Below, piece after piece: positions 36,084-42,181 of a DNA stretch of 42,181 bases. Both the position numbers and the translations under genes were made by a program. The stretch covers positions 1 through 42,181 of the forward strand of contig CAXUDP010000024.1 of NCBI GenBank assembly GCA_964249735.1, read 5' to 3'. The stretch comes from Lichenicola sp964249735. GTDB taxonomy: Bacteria; Pseudomonadota; Alphaproteobacteria; Acetobacterales; Acetobacteraceae. Below the pieces are notes generated by a model. The model was not told the DNA's origin. It saw only the letters and a list, made by a program, of their open reading frames with translations, and did no database searches. Numbering within the stretch: position 1 is the stretch's first letter; the number at the start of each line of letters is the position of its first letter.

Positions 36084-37082
36084 CTAGCCCTGCCTGCCGC
36101 CGGTTCCGCGCCGCATCGCTGTCAGGCCTGCCACGCCGGCGGCGATGGCCACCACCACCGCGATCCTGTGGCGCGAGGAGAACACTTCCCAGCTGCCGGT
36201 GCGCGACCGGTCGTCGAACCGGCCATGCGCCTGTTCCGGCCCGTCCACGGTCTCGTACAGGTTGTTCGGCGCGTCCGGATCCGCATGCTGCCCGGTCAGC
36301 TGGCCCGAATAGCCGGCGCTGGCGAGGTAGCGGTCGGCGAAGCTCGGCGCGATCCGGTTGGCCATGATGGCCAGCACGGTCGGGAAGCCGACCCACCATT
36401 CGCGTCGATGGTGGAACGCGGCATGGACGATCGCCCGCGCCGGCACCTCCGGCTCGAAGATCGGCGGTACCGGCTGCGCCCGGTAGCCGGTCTTGTTCAG
36501 CGCCCAGTCGAACTGCGGCGTGTTCACCGCCGGCAGGTGCACCATGGTCAGGCGGATGTCGTCGCCATCGTGCAGGATCTCGGAGCGCAGGCTGTCGGTG
36601 AAGCCGCGTATCGCCGACTTGGCGCCGCAATACACCGCCTGCAGCGGCACCGAACGGTAGGCCAGCGCGGAGCCCACGTTGACGATGCTGCCGCGGCCGC
36701 GCCGGCGCATGCGCTTGAGCGCCGACATGGTGCCGTGCACGGTGCCGAGATAGGTCACGGCGGTGCCGCGCTGCACCTCGTCCGCCGTGAGCTCCGCGAC
36801 CGCGCCGAAGATGGTTGCCATCGCGTTGTTGACCCATACCGTGATCGGGCCGAGCGCCTGCTCAATCGCCTCGGCGGCGGCCTCCACCGCTGCCGCGTCG
36901 GCCATGTCGGCGATCGCCACTTCCGCGCGCACGCCCAGGCCGCGCGCTTCCGCAGCCGCCTGCTCCAGGCGGGCCCGGTTGCGCCCGACCAGGCCCACGT
37001 TGCAGCCGCGCCGGGCGAACTCGCGCGCAGTGGCGCGGCCGACGCCTGCGCCTGCTCCGGTGATGACGACGACCTCAGCCAT
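36084..37082 (-). CDS. SDR-family oxidoreductase with C-terminal membrane anchor
   Basis: 332 residues. TGAGAGVG is at 8-15, the usual NNAG block is N-N-A-M here, and the active site is in IVNVGSALAYRSVPLQAVYCGAK (Ser, Tyr, Lys). Unlike classical SDRs it carries an extra C-terminal part of about 100 residues ending in a hydrophobic helix (HRIAVVVAIAAGVAGLTAMRR), so it should be attached to the membrane by its C-terminus. Long SDRs of this type occur in lipid and envelope loci; the substrate is unknown. It follows the GH15 gene by 66 bases on the same strand. Confidence 0.88.
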   Translation of the reverse strand: MAEVVVITGAGAGVGRATAREFARRGCNVGLVGRNRARLEQAAAEARGLGVRAEVAIADMADAAAVEAAAEAIEQALGPITVWVNNAMATIFGAVAELTADEVQRGTAVTYLGTVHGTMSALKRMRRRGRGSIVNVGSALAYRSVPLQAVYCGAKSAIRGFTDSLRSEILHDGDDIRLTMVHLPAVNTPQFDWALNKTGYRAQPVPPIFEPEVPARAIVHAAFHHRREWWVGFPTVLAIMANRIAPSFADRYLASAGYSGQLTGQHADPDAPNNLYETVDGPEQAHGRFDDRSRTGSWEVFSSRHRIAVVVAIAAGVAGLTAMRRGTGGRQG

Positions 37083-37148
37083 GTCCTGTGCCTCCCGAAC
37101 CGGTCCACCGGCCCGAGGCGGGCAACGCCCGCGCCGGGACGCGGTTCG

Positions 37149-38942
37149 TCAGCGGGTGCGGCTGATGCCCTCGCCGCAAAACTCCAGCACCGCGTTGATC
37201 AGTCCCAGATGCGACAGCGCCTGCGGGATGTTGCCGAGCAGGCGGCGCTCGCCGACATGGTACTCTTCCGCCAGCAGGCCGACGTCGTTGGACACGCCGA
37301 CGATCCGGTCGATCATCGCGCGCGCCTCGTCGCGCCGGCCCTGCAGCACCATGCACTGCGCCAGCCAGCAGGAGCAGGCGAGGAAGCTGCCCTCGTGCGC
37401 GCCGTGCTCCGGCGCCTTCTTGCGACGCACGAAGCCGTCCTCGACCAGCTCGGCCTCGATCGCGGCGATGGTGCCGGCGATCCGCGGGTCCGACACCGGC
37501 AGGAAGCCGACCAGCGGCAGCAGCAGCAGGGACGCGTCGAGCGCGTCGCCGCCGAACGCCTGCACGAAGCTGTTGCGCGTCGCATCGAAGCCCTTCTCGC
37601 AGACCGTGTCGTGGATGGTCTGCGCGAGCCTGGTGAGGGTGTCGCGCCGGTCGTCGTCGAGCCGGTCGGCGCTGTCGTGGCCGTTGAGGTGGTGGTCGAT
37701 CGCCACCCAGGCCATCGCCATCGAGTAGGTGTAGCGTTGCGGCTTGCCGCGCTCCTCCCAGATGTCGGAGCCGGGCCGGTCCCACACCCGTTCCAGCTCG
37801 GCGATCAGCACCGCCTCGACCTCCAGCGCGCGTTCCTGGGTCTCGAGGCCGGCCCGCCTGCTGAAATGCATCGCGTCGACCAGTTCGCCCAGCACGTCGA
37901 GCTGCTTCTGTCCGGCCGCCTCGTTGCCGATTCGCACCGGCCGCGCTCCCTCGTAGCCGGGCAGCCAGCCCGCTTCCCACTCGTCGAGATGACGCCGCCC
38001 GTCGAGCCGGTACATGATCTGTATCTTGTCCGGGTCGCCGCCGATCGCGCGCTTGATCCAGTCGCTCCATGCCTTCGCCTCCTCCTGGTAGCCGGCGTTG
38101 AGCAGGGCGGTCAGGGTGAAGGTGGCGTCGCGCAGCCAGCTGTAGCGGTAGTCCCAGTTCATCGATCCGCCGGGCTGCTCCGGCAGCGAGGTGGTGGCGG
38201 CGGCGAGCAGCCCGCCGGTGGGTGCGTGGATCAGCGCCTTGAGCGTCAGCAGCGAGCGCTTCACCGCCACGTCCCAGGGCGTGCGCTTGTCGTAGCGCGC
38301 CATCCAGTCGCGCCAGGTGCGGTCGGTGTCGCGCAGCGCGCGTGCCGTGTCCGGCAATGGCGCCGGCGGACAGTGCGCGGCGGTGTAGCCCAGCACGAAC
38401 ACCTGCCGCTCGCCGGACGCCATCGTGAAGTCGAGCAGGCCCTCCGCATCCCCGAGGGTGATCGGCAGCGAGCTGTAGAGCACCACCTGGTTCGGGCCGA
38501 TCTCGCACAGCACGCCGTTGTCGTGCGGACGGGTCCATGGCGACATGCTGCCATAGTCGAAGCGCAGCCGTAGCGACATGTGCATCGGCACCGCGCCCTC
38601 CAGCCCTTCCACCATGCGGATCAGGGTGGACGGTGCATCGGAGTCGTCGGGGCGCAGCGGCATGAAGTCGGTGACACGGACCCGGCCGACGGACGAGGAC
38701 CACAGGCTTTCGAGGATCAGGGTGTCGCCGGCATAGCGTCGCTCGACCGTCGGCTGCGCGCCGTCACCGGCGGCGGGCGCGATCCGCCAATGTCCGTGGC
38801 TGTCGTCGCCCAGGATGGCGTTGAACGGGCTGTCGCTGTCGAAGCGGGGCCAGCACAGGAAGTCGACCGAGCCGTCGCGTGCGATCAGGGCGACGGTCTG
38901 GCCATCGCCGACGATGGCATAATCGGCGATCTGCTTGCCCAT
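37149..38942 (-). CDS. glycoside hydrolase family 15 (glucoamylase/trehalase-like)
   Basis: 597 residues. The N-terminal beta-sandwich starts MGKQIADYAIVGDGQTVALIARDG. The (alpha/alpha)6 barrel begins near 225 with NWDYRYSWLRDATFTL. The acid region is ERVWDRPGSDIWEERG, and the base region is LLAEEYHVGERRLLGNIPQALSHLG (E559 or E560). This layout is that of bacterial GH15 trehalases and glucoamylases, including the trehalase of mycobacteria. No signal peptide is seen, so it is cytoplasmic. GGAG lies seven bases before the ATG, and the gene follows the YqaA-type gene by 18 bases. Trehalose is the likelier substrate, by resemblance only. Confidence 0.92.
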   Translation of the reverse strand: MGKQIADYAIVGDGQTVALIARDGSVDFLCWPRFDSDSPFNAILGDDSHGHWRIAPAAGDGAQPTVERRYAGDTLILESLWSSSVGRVRVTDFMPLRPDDSDAPSTLIRMVEGLEGAVPMHMSLRLRFDYGSMSPWTRPHDNGVLCEIGPNQVVLYSSLPITLGDAEGLLDFTMASGERQVFVLGYTAAHCPPAPLPDTARALRDTDRTWRDWMARYDKRTPWDVAVKRSLLTLKALIHAPTGGLLAAATTSLPEQPGGSMNWDYRYSWLRDATFTLTALLNAGYQEEAKAWSDWIKRAIGGDPDKIQIMYRLDGRRHLDEWEAGWLPGYEGARPVRIGNEAAGQKQLDVLGELVDAMHFSRRAGLETQERALEVEAVLIAELERVWDRPGSDIWEERGKPQRYTYSMAMAWVAIDHHLNGHDSADRLDDDRRDTLTRLAQTIHDTVCEKGFDATRNSFVQAFGGDALDASLLLLPLVGFLPVSDPRIAGTIAAIEAELVEDGFVRRKKAPEHGAHEGSFLACSCWLAQCMVLQGRRDEARAMIDRIVGVSNDVGLLAEEYHVGERRLLGNIPQALSHLGLINAVLEFCGEGISRTR

Positions 38943-38960
38943 CCGGTTTCTCCGTCGCGT

Positions 38961-39536
38961 TCATGCGCGCAAGGCTACCAACACGCCGCCGACGATCAGG
39001 ATCGCTGCGATCGATGCCAAAACCGTCAGGCGGCGTGCGATAAACGCTTCCGCCTGCTCCCCGAAGCGCCGGAGCAGGGCGGCGAGGAGAAAGAAGCGCC
39101 CCCCGCGGGTGATGAGGCTCGCCAGCAGGAACAAGGGGAGGCTGTAATGCGCCGCTCCGGCGGCGATCGAGACCACCTTGTAGGGAACCGGGGTCAGGCC
39201 CTTGAGCAGGATCACGGCGAAGCCGTAGCGGGCGAAGCGATCGCGGTAGACCGCCAGCGCGTGCTCGGCATGATAGAAATGGATCAGCCCGGCCGCCAGC
39301 CGGACCAGCTCGGCGCCGATCAGCCAGCCGATCGCCCCGCCGCACAGGCTGGCGATCGTGCAGGTCGCCGCCAGCCTCCAGGCCCGGTCCGGTCGGGCCA
39401 GCACCAGCGGGATCAGCAGGAGGTCCGGCGGCACCGGAAAGAAGCTGCCTTCCGCGACCGCGACCGCGGCCAGCCAGGCCGGTGCCGCCGGCGTCGCGGC
39501 GAGGGCCAGCACGCGGGCATAGAGACGCTGGAGCAT
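38961..39536 (-). CDS. YqaA/DedA-like (VTT-domain) small membrane protein
   Basis: 191 residues with four to five hydrophobic segments. AAVAVAEGSFFPVPPDLLLIPLVLARPDRAW is the first reentrant loop, GLTPVPYKVVSIAAGAAHYSLPLFLLASLITRGGRFFLLAALLRRFG the second; both carry the conserved Pro and Arg of the YqaA subgroup. A role in membrane lipid balance is known for relatives but not established here. First gene of a minus-strand unit with GH15 and the membrane SDR. Confidence 0.87.
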   Translation of the reverse strand: MLQRLYARVLALAATPAAPAWLAAVAVAEGSFFPVPPDLLLIPLVLARPDRAWRLAATCTIASLCGGAIGWLIGAELVRLAAGLIHFYHAEHALAVYRDRFARYGFAVILLKGLTPVPYKVVSIAAGAAHYSLPLFLLASLITRGGRFFLLAALLRRFGEQAEAFIARRLTVLASIAAILIVGGVLVALRA

Positions 39537-39618
39537 GGGAACGGATCCGGACAGGGAGGGGGCGGTGTAGCAGTGCCGGGCGGAATGAGGCAGGGCCGCC
39601 GGCTCCCGGCGGGACCCG

Positions 39619-39998
39619 TCAGGACCTGCGCCCGAGCAGGCGACCGATGGCGCGCAGCGGTGCGGTGACCCGCCACGAGGTGGAGGCTTCCATCGCCAGG
39701 ACCAGGTCGCGGAGCCGCTCGACGTCCGACGCCAGGCGCGCCATGTCCGAGGCGGTCGCTGTTCTTGCAGGCCGCTGCAGCCGCTGGCCCGGCCGCGGCC
39801 GCAGCAGGACATCCTCGACCGTGCCGTGCAGGACCACGTTGTCGTGGAAGAAGCGGCCGACATCGCCTCCGCCCGCTCGCGTCTCGGTTCCGTCCCCGCC
39901 CAGGGAGGCGACCTCGAATGTATCCCAAAGCTGCATGGCGAAGGTTCGTGCCTCGAAGCCCTGCACATGGGCGAGGCACCAGGTGTTGAACTCCATCA
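39619..39998 (-). CDS. FkbM-family methyltransferase, C-terminal fragment (cut by assembly gap)
   Basis: The frame runs from the gap edge to the TGA at 39619. It begins MEFNTWCLAHVQGFEARTFAMQLWDTFEV, the usual closing segment of FkbM methyltransferases. A tail with a short heptad-like helix (MARLASDVERLRDLVLAMEA) follows, then SWRVTAPLRAIGRLLGRR, an ending often seen on polysaccharide-biosynthesis proteins. It belongs with the fragment at 40099-40361, so the Met here is internal, not a start. Confidence 0.75.
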
Positions 39999-40098
39999 NN
40001 NNNNNNNNNNNNNNNNNNNNNNNNNNNNNNNNNNNNNNNNNNNNNNNNNNNNNNNNNNNNNNNNNNNNNNNNNNNNNNNNNNNNNNNNNNNNNNNNNN
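39999..40098. other. assembly gap (100 N)
   Basis: Exactly 100 N, the standard placeholder for a scaffold gap of unknown size. It interrupts the FkbM gene. The two fragments are out of frame across the placeholder, so the real gap length should be 2 modulo 3 if the gene is intact. The part of an FkbM domain that is missing would need several hundred bases. Confidence 0.99.
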
Positions 40099-40361
40099 TA
40101 GGCCGCGTTGGCGGGCAGCGCCTCGAAGACGTGGACGTGCCCGTCCGGCAGCAGCTGCGACAGCATCAACGCGGTCAGGCCGATGTTGCCGCCGGCATCG
40201 ATGACCACGGAGTCCGGCGGGAGATTGGCCTGGACCCAGCAGCGCAGCGGGGTCAGCGCGTCGATCATCGCGGCGACGTTGCCGAAATACGGGTCATCCG
40301 CGTCGCCGTGCAGGATGACGGGACGCCCGGCTATGCTCGCTGCCTGGCTGGTGGCCGACAT
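40099..40361 (-). CDS. FkbM-family methyltransferase, N-terminal fragment
   Basis: 87 full codons from the ATG at 40361 to the gap. The SAM-binding motif I is VIDAGGNIGLTALML (D55 to N59), with the acidic residue E80 at the end of strand 2 in VHVFEALPANAA. The upstream NVAAMIDALTPLRCWVQANL is typical of FkbM proteins. The last readable codon starts TA, which fits the Tyr expected there. It transfers methyl groups to O atoms of sugars or polyketides; in this setting a surface glycan is plausible. GGAG lies eleven bases upstream. An in-frame GTG at 40403 is an alternative start. Confidence 0.85.
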
Positions 40362-40548
40362 CTGGGCAGGCGCTCCGCGACACGGTTCTGGATCCGGCGG
40401 CACCTCGTTCCGTCGGCCGACCGGTGCGCCGCGTCTAGCTCGAACCGGCCGCAGCTGCCAACGACCGATCGTGGCGATGCCGGACGGCCTGGCACCGGTG
40501 TTCCCCAGGGTCCTGCCGCGACACGCCGGGTCGAGGCGGCCCAGGCGG

Positions 40549-42084
40549 CTACGCCACCAGCGTCACCGTGGCGCGCAGGCCGTGCGGGGCGCGGTTGGCG
40601 AGCGTGATGTCGCCGCCCTGGCCGCGCACGATGTTGCGGGCGATCGACAGGCCGAGCCCGGTGCCGCCGGTTTCCCGGTTCCGGCTGGTCTCGACCCGGA
40701 CGAACGGCTCGAACACGCGCTCGAGCTGGTCCGGGGCGATGCCCGGGCCGTCATCCTCGATCAGCACCACGACGTGGCCGTCGTCGCGCGGCCGCAGCGT
40801 CACCTGCACGCCGCCGGCATAGCTGATCGCATTGCCGACCAGGTTGGTAAGTGCCCGCTTCAGCGCCAGCGACCGGGCCTGGATGGTGACGGGCGGCGGC
40901 GGGACCGCGAAGCCGACCCGGTCGGCGAGCGCCGGCCTGCCGTCCACGGCGTCGTCCAGCACCGTGCTGAGCAAGGCGTTCAGGTCCAGCGGCACCATCG
41001 GCTCGCGGTCGGCGCTGTCGCGGCCGAAGGCGAGGGTGGCGGACACCATGGCCTCCAGCTCGTCGAGGTCGGCCAGGAACTTGGCCTGCAGCTCCTCGTC
41101 CTCGATGAACTCCGAGCGCAGCTTGAGACGGGTGATCGGCGTGCGCAGGTCGTGGCCGATCGCGGTCAGCAGCAGGGTGCGGTCGGTGACGAAGCGTCGG
41201 ATCCGGCTGGCCATGGTGTTGAAGGCGACCGCGGCGGTGGCGACCTCGGTCGGCCCGTTCTCCGGCAGCGGGTCGGAGTTGACGTCGCGCCCCAGCCGCT
41301 CGGCGGCGATCGCCAGCGTGCGCAAGGGCGCGGTCAGGCGTCGCACCGCCCACACGCTGAGCAGCCCGGCGGCGATGGTCATCACCAGGAAGGCGATCGG
41401 CAGGGTCGGCGACAGGAAAGGGTCGGCCAGCGGCATGACGAAGCGCACCGTCAGCCAGCGGTCGTCGTCCGGCAGCTGCATGGCGATGGCGTAGGAGCGT
41501 CCGAGGCCGGCGATCGGCTCGCCCGGGCGGTGACGTCTCCCGGGACCGTCCCGCATCCAGTCCTGCAGCGAACCCGGCGGATGCAGGCCGCGCCAGGGCG
41601 GCAGCTCCTGACCCGGGCGTGGCGGAGCGCCCGGCGGACGCTCGCCGTCATAGGGTCCGGACGGCATCCCGCCCGCCAGGTTGTTGGCGATCACCACCTG
41701 GGTCGGGCGCAGGCGGAGCGGGATCGGCATCGCGAACAGGTGGTGCAGCAGGGTGCGCTGGATCGGCTCCGGGGCGGGACGAAGGGTGCCCAGCGCCGGC
41801 ACGGTGGTCAGAAAGGCGTGGAAGCCCGCCGGCAGGTGCGCCCGCTGCAGCTCGTCGTCGCGCGCGGTGGGAGCGGTGTCGGCCACCATGCGGTAGATGC
41901 CGGCGACCTGCGCCCCGACCTCGCGCTCGTTGTTCAGGCGGGCGAAGTCGATCCGGTCCAGGGCGTGGATCGCGAGCCCGACCGACTGCACCACCACCAG
42001 CCCCGCCAGCAGGACCAGGGCGGTGCGCGCGGCCAGGCTGCGCGGCAGGAGCCGGACGGCGGTCACCCTGGCAGCACGCGGCAT
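40549..42084 (-). CDS. sensor histidine kinase (EnvZ/OmpR type)
   Basis: 511 residues. TM1 is at 21-40 and TM2 at 229-248, enclosing a periplasmic domain of about 190 residues with a Pro/Gly-rich loop at 138-190. A HAMP domain follows (249-300, RRLTAPLRTLAIAAERLGRD). The phosphoacceptor is H311 in AIGHDLRTP, the N-box is NLVGNAISYA (414-423), G1 is DDGPGIA (444-450), and G2 is GGTGLGLSIA (473-482). All catalytic boxes are intact. It follows the response-regulator gene by 13 bases. The signal sensed cannot be read from sequence. Confidence 0.95.
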   Translation of the reverse strand: MPRAARVTAVRLLPRSLAARTALVLLAGLVVVQSVGLAIHALDRIDFARLNNEREVGAQVAGIYRMVADTAPTARDDELQRAHLPAGFHAFLTTVPALGTLRPAPEPIQRTLLHHLFAMPIPLRLRPTQVVIANNLAGGMPSGPYDGERPPGAPPRPGQELPPWRGLHPPGSLQDWMRDGPGRRHRPGEPIAGLGRSYAIAMQLPDDDRWLTVRFVMPLADPFLSPTLPIAFLVMTIAAGLLSVWAVRRLTAPLRTLAIAAERLGRDVNSDPLPENGPTEVATAAVAFNTMASRIRRFVTDRTLLLTAIGHDLRTPITRLKLRSEFIEDEELQAKFLADLDELEAMVSATLAFGRDSADREPMVPLDLNALLSTVLDDAVDGRPALADRVGFAVPPPPVTIQARSLALKRALTNLVGNAISYAGGVQVTLRPRDDGHVVVLIEDDGPGIAPDQLERVFEPFVRVETSRNRETGGTGLGLSIARNIVRGQGGDITLANRAPHGLRATVTLVA

Positions 42085-42097
42085 CCCGGCTGGAGCG

Positions 42098-42181
42098 TCA
42101 AACGCGCTCGACGTCGGCCGCCAGCACGTAGCCGCCGCCGCGCACGGTCTTGATCACCTGGGCGTTGCGTCCGTCATCCTC
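42098..42181 (-). CDS. OmpR-family response regulator, C-terminal end only
   Basis: 27 codons at the window edge, ending TGA at 42098-42100. They read IKTVRGGGYVLAADV near the end, the last beta-hairpin of the winged-helix DNA-binding domain (the wing motif VRGxGYxL) of OmpR/PhoB regulators. The gene continues beyond the window and is the partner of the sensor kinase 13 bases downstream. Confidence 0.85.
   Translation of the reverse strand, partial: EDDGRNAQVIKTVRGGGYVLAADVERV

Noticed and set aside
36036..38573. 845-codon open frame on the plus strand
   Set aside because: It is antisense to the GH15 and membrane SDR genes and has a His/Arg/Ala-rich, motif-free translation; long antisense frames are expected at this GC content.
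40108..42153. 681-codon open frame on the plus strand
   Set aside because: Antisense shadow of the sensor kinase, whose catalytic boxes are all intact.

Overview
The window is a GC-rich (roughly 70 %) piece of a bacterial chromosome, densely packed with genes on both strands. The gene set (aroQ-accB-accC cluster, DUF1217 flagellar-type protein, COX15 haem A synthase next to TldD, alphaproteobacterial-type uracil-DNA glycosylase, group IV ornithine decarboxylase) points to an alphaproteobacterium, most likely Rhodospirillales/Acetobacteraceae; this is an inference from gene content, not from a marker tree. It is a draft assembly: a run of exactly 100 N sits at 39999-40098. I see no tRNA, rRNA, CRISPR array or insertion sequence.

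Layout. 1-1007: a UDP-glucuronate decarboxylase-like epimerase (minus). 1214-6275: a plus-strand run of mlaE-mlaF (lipid ABC transporter core), a secreted protein with no readable start codon, radA and a TPR-glycosyltransferase. 6294-13364: a minus-strand block COX15-tldD-Bcr/CflA exporter-EntS-like exporter with coupled or overlapping starts, followed after a cluster of hairpins by a DUF1217 flagellar-type protein. 13481-16517: a VTT membrane protein, apt, sthA and a tiny ORF (plus). 16514-20253: a frameshifted MFS exporter, then accC, accB and aroQ (minus). 20555-23810: an RlpA-like protein (plus), a YihY-type membrane protein (minus) and a PLP decarboxylase with a structured leader (plus). 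23817-27834: a LytM protein (minus), copC-copD and a CNNM/CBS transporter-like protein (plus). 27860-33831: a lytic transglycosylase and a uracil-DNA glycosylase (minus), divergent from a TPR protein, ispE and a small unknown protein (plus). 33953-35889: an accessory-looking patch of cupin, TetR regulator and divergent SDR. 36084-39536: a YqaA-type protein, a GH15 glucosidase and a membrane-anchored SDR (minus). 39619-40361: an FkbM methyltransferase split by the gap. 40549-42181: a sensor kinase and the last codons of its OmpR-type response regulator (minus).

Most of the window is housekeeping: envelope maintenance (lipid transport, peptidoglycan enzymes, isoprenoid precursors), fatty-acid synthesis entry (AccB/AccC), cytochrome oxidase assembly, copper handling, DNA repair and redox balance.

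The strongest non-coding signal is the leader of the decarboxylase gene (22587-22658). There the Shine-Dalgarno sequence has a perfect 6-base complement upstream, and that complement overlaps a competing hairpin: the layout of a translational switch, possibly a member of the known alphaproteobacterial speF leader family. Other points worth a second look are a flagellar-type protein carrying a duplicated insert, three clustered hairpins with an 18-bp direct repeat, two peptidoglycan-related proteins (RlpA-like and LytM) with altered catalytic residues, and two genes with a damaged or unreadable frame.
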